DNA of 64,000 nucleotides, taken from Bacillus alkalicellulosilyticus (lineage in GTDB: Bacteria; Bacillota; Bacilli; Bacillales; Bacillaceae_F). The position numbers and the translations under genes are program-made. The notes below the pieces were generated by a model that was not told the DNA's origin, ran no database searches, and worked only from the letters and a program-made list of their open reading frames with translations. Positions 8,441 to 17,141 of this stretch are shown in pieces. Each line of letters starts with the position of its first letter. Position 1 is the stretch's first letter. Where the stretch lies: NCBI RefSeq assembly GCF_002019795.1, contig NZ_KV917381.1, positions 3,752,068-3,816,067 of the forward strand. Direction: 5' to 3'.

Positions 8441-8746
8441 ATGGCTCAGTCCTTTTTTATATTAATCATCATTTTTGCTGTCTTTTTTCTTTATTTTAAA
8501 GTGAAGGTATGGAAAACAAAAGCACCACTTGAAAAGAAGTGGCTTCAAACAAAAGCAAATATGTCACTAGGTGCTTTTTTAGTAGCCTATGGTCTAAATT
8601 CATTATACTTCCCGAGAAGTACACTTGAAATTGTAGTGGGTATTGTTTTTGTATTATTAGGCGCAGCCAATATTTTCTTTGGTTACAAGGCGTACAAGCA
8701 TTACCTTCCCTATGTTATTGAGGAATCTAAAAGTAATAAAGCATAA
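8441..8746 (+). CDS. ytpI: YtpI-family membrane protein
   Basis: 101 aa, three hydrophobic helices at about residues 3-21 (FFILIIIFAVFFLYF), 42-58 (SLGAFLVAYGLNSLYF) and 63-86 (LEIVVGIVFVLLGAANIFFGY), ending in a short charged tail. Matches the YtpI-like family of unknown function. ATG 8441 follows AAGGAGGAAC; the frame opens 8 codons earlier without a ribosome binding site. Flanked by nrnA and ytoI exactly as in B. subtilis, with its own terminator. Confidence 0.85.
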   Translation: MAQSFFILIIIFAVFFLYFKVKVWKTKAPLEKKWLQTKANMSLGAFLVAYGLNSLYFPRSTLEIVVGIVFVLLGAANIFFGYKAYKHYLPYVIEESKSNKA

Positions 8747-8771
8747 TACACACTTATCCATAATGTAAAAG

Positions 8772-8797
8772 CTCCCTCCTTAATTCTGAGGGAGTTT
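8772..8797 (+). terminator. Terminator after ytpI
   Basis: CTCCCTC (8772-8778) and GAGGGAG (8788-8794) flanked by AAAA and TTTTTA. It can serve both ytpI and the convergent ytoI. Confidence 0.75.
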
Positions 8798-8829
8798 TTA
8801 CATCCTAATATCGGTAAGATCTTCCTCTC

Positions 8830-10143
8830 TTAACGGTCAAGTAGTTGCGCTAGCATAAGAGCTTTACATACGATTTCACCTTCATGATAAATTTCTACAT
8901 CCAGCTTCCCATGCTTTCTACCGATTTCTAACACCTTAGGTTGAATGTCTATTTTACTTTCTATTTGAACAGGCTTTATAAAATAAAGAGTGATATTTTC
9001 AACAACTAAATCGCCTTTTTTAAACTTCTTCAATACTCGGCTTCCTGATTCCGTTACGATAGTTGTCACAACTCCATAAGATAAAGTTCCTAACTGATTT
9101 GTCATTTGTGGCGTGACTTCACATGTAAAAGAATACTCTGAGGAAGTCGAGGTATCTTCAAAGCGACTCGTTATAATATCATCAATCGTTTCTCCTACAT
9201 GAGGTTGTTTTTGAATCATTTGTAACGCTTTTAACACATCTTGCCTACTAATGACCCCAATGAGCTTACGTTGGTTATCCACTACAGGTAAAAGTTCAAT
9301 ACCTTCCCATACCATAATATGAGCTACTGACGCGACTGAAGTTTTTTGGTTTACTGTAATCGGATTTTTAGTCATTACTTTTTCGATCGGAAGTAATTTA
9401 TTTGCTCCGACAACGTCTTTCGCCGTTACCATCCCTTGCACTCTTAAATTGTCATCAATTACAGGGTAACGATTATGACCAGTTTTTTCATTGAGTTCAT
9501 ACCACTTTTCTACAGGATTGGACGTAGTCATATAATAAGTATCCTGGAGAGGAATTAGAATATCATCAACTAGCACAATCTCTTTTTTAATCAATTGGTC
9601 ATAAATGGCCCGGTTAATCATCGTTGCTACTGTAAATGTATCATAACTCGTCGAGATAATTGGCAACTCCAACTCATCGGCAAGTGCAATAATCTCCTCA
9701 CTAGTATCCACAAATCCACCTGTTATTAATACAGCCGCACCTGATTCTAATGCTAGTTTATGAACTTGATATCGGTTTCCGACAATTAACAAATTGCCTG
9801 GTTCGATGTATCTCATCATCGCATCAAGTTTCATTGCCCCAATCACAAATCGATTTAAGGTTTTGTGTAGACCAGTTCGGCCCCCTAATACCGTACCATC
9901 AACAATATTGATGATCTCGGCATAGGTAAGCTTTTCAATATTTTCTTTTTTCTTTTTCTCAATACGAATGGTTCCCACTCGCTCAATCGTACTGACATAG
10001 CCTTGATTCTCTGCTTCTTTTATCGCACGGTATGCTGTACCTTCACTAACACTCATTGCTTTTGCGATTTGGCGGACCGAAATCTTCCCACCGACTTCTA
10101 AATCATTTATGTATTTTAAAATTTGTTCATGCTTCGTTGCCAA
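8830..10143 (-). CDS. ytoI: DRTGG/CBS-domain regulator YtoI
   Basis: 437 aa. N-terminal winged helix (residues 1-70, KISVRQIAKAMSVSEGTAYRAI), DRTGG domain (about 75-185), two CBS repeats (about 195-310; VMTKNPITVNQKTSVASVAH and LIGVISRQDVLKAL), and a C-terminal hotdog-fold domain (about 320-437). The combination suggests a DNA-binding protein sensing an adenine nucleotide and an acyl/CoA-like ligand; target genes are unknown. The start is TTG 10143, with only a weak AGAGTGGTG upstream, and is less certain than the rest. Confidence 0.9.
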   Translation of the reverse strand: MATKHEQILKYINDLEVGGKISVRQIAKAMSVSEGTAYRAIKEAENQGYVSTIERVGTIRIEKKKKENIEKLTYAEIINIVDGTVLGGRTGLHKTLNRFVIGAMKLDAMMRYIEPGNLLIVGNRYQVHKLALESGAAVLITGGFVDTSEEIIALADELELPIISTSYDTFTVATMINRAIYDQLIKKEIVLVDDILIPLQDTYYMTTSNPVEKWYELNEKTGHNRYPVIDDNLRVQGMVTAKDVVGANKLLPIEKVMTKNPITVNQKTSVASVAHIMVWEGIELLPVVDNQRKLIGVISRQDVLKALQMIQKQPHVGETIDDIITSRFEDTSTSSEYSFTCEVTPQMTNQLGTLSYGVVTTIVTESGSRVLKKFKKGDLVVENITLYFIKPVQIESKIDIQPKVLEIGRKHGKLDVEIYHEGEIVCKALMLAQLLDR

Positions 10144-10233
10144 TTAACGCACCACTCTTTCATAAACTGTACCTGTGAATAAGAGAAAACTGTATTAGTA
10201 CTAGTATACAGGTGGATAATTGGCTCAGCAAGA

Positions 10234-10482
10234 CTATCTCTCATATCTCCTTATTTTTCTCATATTTTCAACCTTGCCCGTATCAACAGAAACTCGCTGT
10301 GATTTTACTTGTTTAGAATATAACAGACCAACTAGATTTCCTCCGATTACAATTAATGCAAATAGTAACCAACTAAACGCAAATACACCTGCTAGTCCCT
10401 CCGCACCAATTGGCAATCTAGGTAGAGCAAAATAAATGAGGGCAAAAGCTAGTAATATACATAAAAATAATCTCTGTTTCAT
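10234..10482 (-). CDS. Small two-helix membrane protein
   Basis: 82 aa, MKQRLFLCILLAFALIYFAL..., with hydrophobic segments at about residues 4-24 and 30-52 and a basic C-terminal tail (KQVKSQRVSVDTGK...). ATG 10482 is preceded by ATAGGAGGAAATT. No family recognised. It lies between ytkL and ytoI on the same strand as both, but the ytkL terminator is on the other side, so it is probably expressed alone. Confidence 0.65.
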   Translation of the reverse strand: MKQRLFLCILLAFALIYFALPRLPIGAEGLAGVFAFSWLLFALIVIGGNLVGLLYSKQVKSQRVSVDTGKVENMRKIRRYER

Positions 10483-10538
10483 AATTTCCTCCTATAATTA
10501 ACGGTTTTACTCTATCTTATGCGCTTGAAAATAAAAAA

Positions 10539-10569
10539 GAAGCATAATTTGGCCGAGCCATTATGCTTC
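10539..10569 (-). terminator. Terminator of ytkL
   Basis: GAAGCATAAT (10539-10548) and ATTATGCTTC (10560-10569); on the reverse strand the stem is followed by TTTTTTATT. Confidence 0.8.
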
Positions 10570-10578
10570 CTTGAGGTA

Positions 10579-11262
10579 TTATAGTTGTAGAATTTCTCCT
10601 ACAGCTAACGGTACTCCTTGGTTTTCCTTGAGTGTTTTTGCAAAAGCGACTGGGTCCTGTTCGATCACAGGAAACGTATTATAATGAATCGGAACCACTT
10701 TCTCGGCTTTTATCCACCCTGCAGCAATCGCTGCGTCTTCAGGTCCCATCGTGAAATTATCACCAATCGGTAAAAATGCCACATCAATGTTATGCTGTTC
10801 TCCTATTAATTTCATGTCTGAGAAAAGTGCCGTATCTCCAGCATGATAGATTGTTTTTCCTTCGGCTGAAAATATAATTCCGCTTGGCATTCCCGTATAA
10901 ATGATTTTTTGCTCTTCCTCAATCGTATAAGACGACCCATGAAAAGCTTGAGTTAACTTTACTCGACCAAATTCAAATTCATGAGCTCCACCTATATGCA
11001 TCGGGTGAACCTTTACCCCTTGCCAGCCTAAATAAGTCGCTAGTTCAAAAGGGGCTATCACCAAAGCATCATTTTGTTTGGCCAACTCTACGGTATCTCC
11101 CACATGGTCATTGTGTCCATGCGTTAATAGAATCACATCTACTTTTACTGAATCAACTGATAAATCGGTCTGGTCATTACCAGAGAGAAAAGGATCAAAT
11201 AGGATTGTTTTTCCTTCGGTTTCTACTTTGATCACAGAATGTCCATGAAATGAAATGTTCAT
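10579..11262 (-). CDS. ytkL: UPF0173 metal-dependent hydrolase YtkL
   Basis: 227-aa metallo-beta-lactamase-fold protein. Metal ligands in [13 protein letters not shown] (HxHxDH), with further histidines in [10 protein letters not shown] and [13 protein letters not shown]-terminus [14 protein letters not shown] is typical of the UPF0173 family. Substrate unknown. The frame opens 36 codons earlier, but ATG 11262 has TAGGAGAGGGAGT directly upstream and starts the family domain. The upstream YitT-type gene ends 13 bp before, so the two probably form one operon. Confidence 0.92.
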   Translation of the reverse strand: MNISFHGHSVIKVETEGKTILFDPFLSGNDQTDLSVDSVKVDVILLTHGHNDHVGDTVELAKQNDALVIAPFELATYLGWQGVKVHPMHIGGAHEFEFGRVKLTQAFHGSSYTIEEEQKIIYTGMPSGIIFSAEGKTIYHAGDTALFSDMKLIGEQHNIDVAFLPIGDNFTMGPEDAAIAAGWIKAEKVVPIHYNTFPVIEQDPVAFAKTLKENQGVPLAVGEILQL

Positions 11263-11275
11263 TATACTCCCTCTC

Positions 11276-12151
11276 CTATTCTTTATCTTTTGTAGAACCA
11301 ATCTTTTCAGGGAATGGGAATGTATGCTGTTTCTTAATTCCTGCTGTTTCCGATACAAAAGAGGCTTCAAGTACAGCAGAAGAATCTATAGATAGTACAA
11401 CTTCCTTCAATTTAGGATATAAAAAGCGGTTCGTAATACAATATATGATAATTCGCTCATCACCTGTGTAGCCGCCTTGTCCATATAGATAGGTAATTTG
11501 CACATCAGATTCTCGGACCAATTGTTCCCCAATTTCATAAGGCTTCCCAGAAATAATCATTACCGATTTCGCTTGATTTAAACCATCTAATACAAAATCT
11601 ATTAATTTTGACACAATATAAAAGACAGCGATGGAAAACATCGCTTGTTCTAAAGAGAATACAAACGCTGCTCCCGCTAAGATAAGTGCATTTATCGCAA
11701 GTAAAAACGTACTTATCGGAATGTGAAATTTCTTTTGAATCCAGATGGCAACCATTTCAGTACCATCTACAGCTCCACCATACTTCACTACAAGTCCTAT
11801 CCCGATTCCTAGCAGCAAACCTCCGTACAACACTATTAATACTTCAGAAGTTGTAATAGCCGCCATAGGAGCTAGCCACAATAGACCAGCAGTCGTTACC
11901 AAATTTGCATATATCGTTCTTATCACAAACCGTCTCCCCATGACATTACCTGAAAATAAGAGAGTCGGTAAATTAAGGCATAAGTAGACAATCCATATCG
12001 GAATGTCCCAAACTGAATTGATCATGATTGAAATTGCTGTTACTCCCCCGTCTACCAGTCCATTTGGAGCAAGGATCAGCTCAAGACCGGCTGCCACAAG
12101 TAAGGAACCAAATGTTATTATGATATATTCAAACACTTTTCTCATCTTCAT
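11276..12151 (-). CDS. YitT/DUF2179 family membrane protein
   Basis: 291 aa with five or six hydrophobic helices in residues 8-180 ([56 protein letters not shown]) followed by a soluble C-terminal DUF2179 domain of about 80 residues ([40 protein letters not shown]). Members of this family are abundant in bacilli and of unknown function. ATG 12151 follows GATGAGGAGAATAAA. Likely operon with ytkL. Confidence 0.9.
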   Translation of the reverse strand: MKMRKVFEYIIITFGSLLVAAGLELILAPNGLVDGGVTAISIMINSVWDIPIWIVYLCLNLPTLLFSGNVMGRRFVIRTIYANLVTTAGLLWLAPMAAITTSEVLIVLYGGLLLGIGIGLVVKYGGAVDGTEMVAIWIQKKFHIPISTFLLAINALILAGAAFVFSLEQAMFSIAVFYIVSKLIDFVLDGLNQAKSVMIISGKPYEIGEQLVRESDVQITYLYGQGGYTGDERIIIYCITNRFLYPKLKEVVLSIDSSAVLEASFVSETAGIKKQHTFPFPEKIGSTKDKE

Positions 12152-12219
12152 TTTATTCTCCTCATCTCTTCTCTATCTTTAGTCTACCATATGCAACTTG
12201 TCTACATAAAATAATAAGA

Positions 12220-12320
12220 AAAACCGCTAGCGGTCTTTTCTTAGAAGCAATTTGCGAAGATGCTACCTTCTTTTTAAGTCAAACAAAAGTAGAGTTCTTT
12301 TGTTTGACGCGTAGCGAGCA
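12220..12320. repeat. Dispersed palindromic elements
   Basis: Contains AAAAACCGCTAGCGGTCTTTT, a small hairpin of the CGGCAAAGCCG class, and GTCAAACAAAAG (12278-12289) pairing perfectly with CTTTTGTTTGAC (12297-12308), followed by GCGTAGCGAGCAAAGCCGTC. The larger hairpin has a sequence-variant copy at 55328-55358. Confidence 0.75.
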
Positions 12321-12350
12321 AAGCCGTCTTTGATTAACTAGTAAAAACCT

Positions 12351-12392
12351 AAAAAATATCCAACGGGTAGTTTAACCCTTTGGATATTTTTT
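12351..12392 (-). terminator. Terminator of the secreted-protein gene
   Basis: AAAAAATATCCAA and TTGGATATTTTTT arms with inner GGGT/ACCC; followed by T residues on the reverse strand. Confidence 0.75.
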
Positions 12393-12393
12393 C

Positions 12394-12771
12394 TCAATTA
12401 GCTTTTTCCCAAACCCATGTGAACAATTGCCCTTCCGCATTCATCATCCTAACATCTAAACGTTCAATGTCTTGGTATTGTTTTTGGACACACTCTAACA
12501 TATCTTCGACTTCTGCATTTTCATTAAGCTTTAATAATGAAATCATGCGAATGACTTCCTTCTTTGCATCGGTACCCTTGACTACTTTTTCCCCAATTTC
12601 ATATTCATATTTATTAGGGTTGTCATATTCCCATTCATACGTCATACCTTTATCAATAATTGTAATTCGAACTGAGTTGTTTTCCATCATTGCTGATTCG
12701 ACAACACTTTGAAACGGAAGAAATTGTACACTTAAGAACAACATAACAACGAACGCCATTTTTATTTTCAT
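12394..12771 (-). CDS. Putative secreted protein, unknown function
   Basis: 125 aa with an N-terminal signal peptide (MKIKMAFVVMLFLSVQFLPF, possible cleavage after SAM or VES near residue 26), then a small acidic domain (IGEKVVKGTDAKKEVIRMIS; LECVQKQYQDIERLDVRMM) ending in GQLFTWVWEKAN. One cysteine in the mature part. ATG 12771 follows AAGAGGTGATC. No family recognised; it may be a cell-surface or forespore-exported protein. Flanked by its own terminator and by the divergent deoxynucleotidase gene. Confidence 0.7.
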   Translation of the reverse strand: MKIKMAFVVMLFLSVQFLPFQSVVESAMMENNSVRITIIDKGMTYEWEYDNPNKYEYEIGEKVVKGTDAKKEVIRMISLLKLNENAEVEDMLECVQKQYQDIERLDVRMMNAEGQLFTWVWEKAN

Positions 12772-12904
12772 ATGATCACCTCTTAATTACCGTGTGTAAA
12801 AATTGGAATATTATACATAGTTTTCAGTTTTTTTATAAATATTTGTCTTTTTCACAGGTTTTCTTTATCCTATAAGAAATGGAACTGAACGAAAAGGTGG
12901 ACAT

Positions 12905-13459
12905 ATGAGACAAAAGACATTACTAATTGATATGGACTCTGTGATATGTGACTTAATGACAGAGTGGCACAAACGTTATAACCAAGAGTACAATGATGAC
13001 TTATCTGTCGAAAAACTGTTGTGTTGGGACTCAGAAAAGTATGTAAAACAAAAATGCGGTTTAAAAATATACGACTTTTTAGATGAACCTGGTCTGTTTT
13101 TGAATTTAAAACCGATTGAAAATTCAATTGAGGTATTACAGCGCCTACACACTAAGTTCAACATCTTTATTGTAACTAGTAGTCGAACTTATGCTTATAC
13201 AGAAAAAGAACAATGGGTAGAAAAACTCCTCCCTTTTATCGGGAAAAATCAGCTTATATTTGCTCATAAAAAAGAGATGATTCGAGGAGATTTGCTGTTT
13301 GATGATGCACCTCATCACTTACTTGCATTTACGGAAACGAATCGCTTAGCCATAGCAATGGACTACCCATATAATCGCTCTGTCAATGTACCACGTGTAA
13401 GCAATTGGCTTGAGTTTGAACAGTTTGTAAATGAAAAGTGGGGGAAGAGGGATGGATAA
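12905..13459 (+). CDS. HAD-family 5'(3')-deoxyribonucleotidase (NT5C type)
   Basis: 184 aa. HAD motif I is LLIDMDSVICD (nucleophile and acid/base aspartates), motif II is FIVTSSRTY, and motif III/IV lies around LIFAHKKEMIRGDLLFDDAP. This layout matches the NT5C-like family that removes phosphate from (deoxy)nucleoside monophosphates. ATG 12905 follows AAAAGGTGGAC. The last 8 nt overlap the next gene, so the two are coupled in translation. Substrate is not determinable from sequence. Confidence 0.85.
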   Translation: MRQKTLLIDMDSVICDLMTEWHKRYNQEYNDDLSVEKLLCWDSEKYVKQKCGLKIYDFLDEPGLFLNLKPIENSIEVLQRLHTKFNIFIVTSSRTYAYTEKEQWVEKLLPFIGKNQLIFAHKKEMIRGDLLFDDAPHHLLAFTETNRLAIAMDYPYNRSVNVPRVSNWLEFEQFVNEKWGKRDG

Positions 13460-14396
13460 TACGGACGTTGTCATTATAGGTGGAGGTCCAGCAGGAATTT
13501 CAGCTGCTATTTGGTGCCAACGCTTAAAGCTACAACATTTGGTACTTGAATCAAGTGAACAACTTGGGGGTCAACTAACTCAAATCCATAATGAAATCAT
13601 AGATTATCCAGGACTAATGACCAAAAATGGCGTCGAAATGAAAACTCATTTTATTAATCAAGTAAAGAAGCTAGCTTGCAGGATAGAAACATCCTGTAAC
13701 GTCCTATCAATAAATGAGCATTCAAAAGAAATTCGCTATCAACAAAATGGAGAAATTCGCACACTCTTCTATCATTTTTTATTGTTAGCCACTGGCTCAA
13801 AACAGCGTTCCCTTTCTGTTCCAGGAGAATTAGAAATGCTACAACGGGGAGAAGTCTATTCAGCGGCTCGAGACAATGGCTTGTTCACTTCTAAAGAGGT
13901 TGCTATTGTCGGAGGCGGGGACCGAGCTTTTGAAGGGGCGATGCTCCTAGCAAATCAGGGGGCACACGTTACTCTTATTCATCGCTCCACACATTTTAGG
14001 GCGAGACAATCGTTTCAGAAAATCGTTTTATCTCATCCAAACATCAGGATTGTTACTAACGCTCAAGTAACAAAAATCTTCGGGACAAACCGTGTAGAAG
14101 CGATAGAATATGAATGCAATGGTAAACAGAAAACCGTTAATGTGGATGCGGTACTTATTCGAATTGGAGTGGAACCTTGCAGTTCTCTTTTGAAAGACAA
14201 GGTAGAAGTAGATGAACAGGGCTATATTTATGTCAATCAATATGGTCAAACTTCTAACCCTTCAATATTTGCAATTGGTGATGTAGTAAATCAACCAAGT
14301 TATTCAAGCATTTCTGCTTCTATCGGACAAGGAATGATTGCCGCAAAACATATTAGTGAACAACTTAACTCTTCAAAGGGACCTATCTATTATTAA
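13452..14396 (+). CDS. Thioredoxin-reductase-like flavoprotein without the redox CxxC
   Basis: 314 aa. N-terminal FAD-binding VVIIGGGPAGISAAIW, internal NADP-binding VAIVGGGDRAFEGAML, C-terminal FAD motif IFAIGDVVNQP. In thioredoxin reductase a CATC active site precedes the NADP motif; here the matching stretch is EVYSAARDNGLFTSK, with no cysteine. It therefore cannot be a standard thioredoxin reductase. Cysteine-less relatives include ferredoxin/flavodoxin-NADP reductases (YumC type), although YumC is a distinct subgroup. Start ATG 13452 has GGGGAAGAGG upstream and overlaps the deoxynucleotidase stop. Confidence 0.85.
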   Translation: MDNTDVVIIGGGPAGISAAIWCQRLKLQHLVLESSEQLGGQLTQIHNEIIDYPGLMTKNGVEMKTHFINQVKKLACRIETSCNVLSINEHSKEIRYQQNGEIRTLFYHFLLLATGSKQRSLSVPGELEMLQRGEVYSAARDNGLFTSKEVAIVGGGDRAFEGAMLLANQGAHVTLIHRSTHFRARQSFQKIVLSHPNIRIVTNAQVTKIFGTNRVEAIEYECNGKQKTVNVDAVLIRIGVEPCSSLLKDKVEVDEQGYIYVNQYGQTSNPSIFAIGDVVNQPSYSSISASIGQGMIAAKHISEQLNSSKGPIYY

Positions 14397-14444
14397 TTAA
14401 ATTCATACGCCACGACTTCAATAACACGTTATGTTGGGCTGATA

Positions 14445-14490
14445 GAAAAAACTCCTTTACCTTCAGATTCTCTGAGTAAGGAGTTTTATT
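14445..14490 (+). terminator. Terminator after the flavoprotein gene
   Basis: AAAAACTCCTTTAC and GTAAGGAGTTTTA arms (one bulge) followed by TTCTTC. Placed 50 bp after the stop. Confidence 0.7.
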
Positions 14491-14499
14491 CTTCTACGT

Positions 14500-14634
14500 T
14501 TAGCCCTCATTTCCTTCTTCATTTGTTACCCTATTTTCGTTTGTGCCAGTCCGATATGAGTCCATGAGCTGCTCACGTACCATCATTTCTCCCTCAGTGT
14601 CATATATAGTACCTGTTAACTTATGCTCTTTCAT
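14500..14634 (-). CDS. Small hypothetical protein, 44 aa
   Basis: Short reverse-strand frame below usual length cutoffs: it starts MKEHKLTGTIYDTEGEMMVR, continues with EQLMDSYRTGTNENRV, and ends NEEGNEG. A clear GTGGAGGTGTAAGGA ribosome binding site precedes ATG 14634. Acidic, soluble, no recognised family. It lies between the flavoprotein terminator and the universal stress gene. The ribosome binding site and charged composition make a real small gene plausible. Confidence 0.5.
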   Translation of the reverse strand: MKEHKLTGTIYDTEGEMMVREQLMDSYRTGTNENRVTNEEGNEG

Positions 14635-14770
14635 TTCCTTACACCTCCACCGCCATTTAGCTTGCACCTTTATTATGCGTCAAATGTCAAAATAATATCA
14701 TATATAGGGCTAGAAAACTCACTAAAAACATAGTAAAAAATGGTATTATTAATGTAAAGGGGCTGATGAA

Positions 14771-15214
14771 ATGGTAGAGCGATATGAAAAGATATTAGTT
14801 GCTGTTGATGGTTCAGATGCTGCAAAATTGGCATTAGAAAAGGCAATTGAAATAACAAAAAGAAATAACGGTTCCTTATTTATTTGCCACGTCATTGATA
14901 CTCGTTCTTTTGTGACTGTTGACCAGTATGACCAAACCATCGTGAATAGATCAGAAGTAAAGGCCCAAGAGCTATTGAAAAGCTATCAACTAATTGCTGA
15001 AAAAAGAGGTGTTGCTAACGTTACAACAGTTATCGACTATGGTTCTCCTAAAGTGAAAGTATCCAAAGATATCGCCATAAACCATGAAATCGACTTAATT
15101 GTTACAGGAGCCACCGGGTTAAATGCCATTGAACGATTCCTCATCGGCAGTGTGTCTGAATCGATTGCAAGACACGCGAAATGTGATGTACTAATAGTTA
15201 GAGACTCCAATTAA
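14771..15214 (+). CDS. Universal stress protein (UspA family)
   Basis: 147 aa single-domain UspA fold. ILVAVDGSDAAKLALEKAIE is the N-terminal strand-helix, and GATGLNAIERFLIGSVSESI followed by CDVLIVR is the ATP-binding G-2x-G-9x-G(S/T) motif, so an ATP-binding subclass is likely. ATG 14771 follows AAAGGGGCTGATGAA. Monocistronic with a good terminator; convergent with argH across the 52-bp repeat array. Confidence 0.92.
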   Translation: MVERYEKILVAVDGSDAAKLALEKAIEITKRNNGSLFICHVIDTRSFVTVDQYDQTIVNRSEVKAQELLKSYQLIAEKRGVANVTTVIDYGSPKVKVSKDIAINHEIDLIVTGATGLNAIERFLIGSVSESIARHAKCDVLIVRDSN

Positions 15215-15228
15215 AAATAACATAATAG

Positions 15229-15265
15229 AAACACATGGATAGGTAGACATTCCATGTGTTTTTTT
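15229..15265 (+). terminator. Terminator of the universal stress gene
   Basis: AAACACATGGA (15229-15239) and TCCATGTGTTT (15251-15261) followed by TTTTG. Confidence 0.85.
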
Positions 15266-15273
15266 GTTTCTTT

Positions 15274-15682
15274 GAACGACATTTCCCTTTGCTTTCTTGC
15301 TTGTTAGGGCGTTCATTCGTGGGATGAACGACCTTTCTCTTTGTTTTCTTGCTTGTTAGGGCGTTCATCGGGAGGATGAACGACCTTTCCCTTTACTTTC
15401 TTGCTTGTTAGGGCGTTCATCGGGAGGATGAACGACCTTTCCCTTTGTTTTCTTGCTTGTTAGGGCGTTCATCGGGAGGATGAACGACCTTTCCCTTTGT
15501 TTTCTTGCTTGTTAGGGCGTTCATTCGTGGGATGAACGACCTTTACCTTTGCTTTCTTACTCGTTAGGGCGTTCATCGGGAGGATGAACGACCTTTCCCT
15601 TTGTTTTCTTGCTTGTTAGGGCGTTCATCGGGAGGATGAACGACCTTTGCCTTCGTATAACTTGCTTATAGCGTCGTTCATC
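15274..15682. repeat. 52-bp palindromic tandem array, seven units plus a decayed eighth
   Basis: Seven units of exactly 52 bp start at 15274, 15326, 15378, 15430, 15482, 15534 and 15586; a degenerate eighth begins at 15638. Each unit starts GAACGACC, has a pyrimidine-rich middle (TTTCCCTTTG.TTTCTTGC), then GTTAGGGCGTTCAT. At each junction CGTTCATC pairs with GATGAACG around a GGGAG loop, or the variant loop TCGTGGG (units 1 and 5). No variable spacers and no open frame. It fills the convergent usp-argH gap. Confidence 0.95.
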
Positions 15683-15770
15683 TCTTCTATCTACGACTTT
15701 ATAAGTAACTATTTCACCATGACCACAAAAAAAGGTAAGGCATCATGTGACACCTTACTCGAATCTTGTA

Positions 15771-17141
15771 TTATACTAGCTTTTCAGCTTTTTCAATTGC
15801 AATTTTCACTTGCTCAAACCCAGTTCCACCAGCACTATTTCTTCTTGCTACCACTGTTTTTGGTTGAAGCACATCATAGATATCTTCTTCAAATAATTCG
15901 CTTGCTTCTTTATAATCAGCAAACGGCAGATCAAGTAAAAACATATCCTTTTGGATGCAATGAAGAACGAGCTTTCCAACGACTTCATGAGCATCACGGA
16001 ATGGCATGCCACGACTTGCTAAGTAATCAGCTAACTCAGTCGCATTGGAGAAGTCTGAATGAACTGCCTTTTCCATGACATCCGTACGAACCGTCATAGA
16101 CGAAATCATTCCAGTAAAGATTTTTAACGAACCTTTTACTGTAGTTACAGCGTCAAACATACCTTCTTTGTCTTCTTGCATATCCTTGTTATACGCCAAA
16201 GGTAACCCTTTAAGAATCGTTAATAAAGAGAATAAGCTACCGTACACTCGTCCTGTTTTCCCACGGATTAACTCAGCCATATCAGGATTTTTCTTCTGAG
16301 GCATGATGCTGCTTCCTGTGGCAAATGTATCATCAAGTTCGATAAAACGGAACTCCTGAGAAGACCAGAGAATAATTTCTTCGCACAATCTTGATAAATG
16401 CATCATTAGAGTCGCTGAAGATGCTAAAAACTCAATGATGAAATCTCGGTCACTTACCGCATCCAAGCTATTCTCATAAATGCCATCAAAACCTAACAAT
16501 TCAGCTGAATAATGACGGTCAATCGGGAATGTTGTTCCTGCAAGCGCACCCGCTCCAAGTGGAGAAATGTTCACGCGCTTAAGACCATCTTGGTATCTTG
16601 AAAAGTCACGCTCTAGCATCCAAAAGTACGCTAATAAATGATGGGCAAATGAAACAGGTTGCGCTCTTTGAAGATGCGTATAACCTGGAATAATCGTTTC
16701 TACATGCTGTTTTGCTTGCTCAAGTAGTGCACCTTGAAGGTTTTTAATCTCAGAAGAAATCTCTTCAATTTGCTTACGTAAGTATAAGTGCATATCCGTG
16801 GCCACTTGGTCGTTTCGGCTTCTTCCTGTATGAAGCTTTCCACCAACTGGTCCGATTTCATCAATTAAAAACTTTTCAATGTTTAAGTGAATGTCTTCGT
16901 TTTGTACAGAATATTCAAGTTCCCCTTTTCTAGCTCGCTCTAAAAGGGTTTGTAAACCTTTAGTGATTGTTTCGGCTTCTTCTTCAGAAACAATGCCACA
17001 CTTTCCTAGCATCTTCACATGAGCTAGGCTTCCTTGAATGTCTTCTTCTACTAAGTTTTGGTCAAAGCCGATGGAGGCGCCGAACTCGTCGACCCACTCC
17101 TCGGCTGTTTTTGTAAAGCGACCGCCCCAAAGCTTGCTCAC
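15771..17141 (-). CDS. argH: Argininosuccinate lyase
   Basis: Last step of arginine synthesis: argininosuccinate to arginine and fumarate. 456 aa, the family size. Starts [10 protein letters not shown], contains [15 protein letters not shown], the TGxxH loop HTGRSRNDQ and the fumarase/aspartase signature [12 protein letters not shown] with the catalytic serine. Start is GTG 17141 after GAAGGAGGTCAAACT; the upstream 19 codons of the open frame lie within argG. GTGA overlap with the argG stop shows tight coupling. Confidence 0.97.
   Translation of the reverse strand: MSKLWGGRFTKTAEEWVDEFGASIGFDQNLVEEDIQGSLAHVKMLGKCGIVSEEEAETITKGLQTLLERARKGELEYSVQNEDIHLNIEKFLIDEIGPVGGKLHTGRSRNDQVATDMHLYLRKQIEEISSEIKNLQGALLEQAKQHVETIIPGYTHLQRAQPVSFAHHLLAYFWMLERDFSRYQDGLKRVNISPLGAGALAGTTFPIDRHYSAELLGFDGIYENSLDAVSDRDFIIEFLASSATLMMHLSRLCEEIILWSSQEFRFIELDDTFATGSSIMPQKKNPDMAELIRGKTGRVYGSLFSLLTILKGLPLAYNKDMQEDKEGMFDAVTTVKGSLKIFTGMISSMTVRTDVMEKAVHSDFSNATELADYLASRGMPFRDAHEVVGKLVLHCIQKDMFLLDLPFADYKEASELFEEDIYDVLQPKTVVARRNSAGGTGFEQVKIAIEKAEKLV

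Noticed and set aside
15274-15682. Possible CRISPR array
   Set aside because: The whole 52-bp unit is repeated, with no variable spacers and no cas genes nearby.
15647-16078. Forward 143-codon frame opposite argH
   Set aside because: Lies antisense to the well-supported argH gene and partly in the repeat array.
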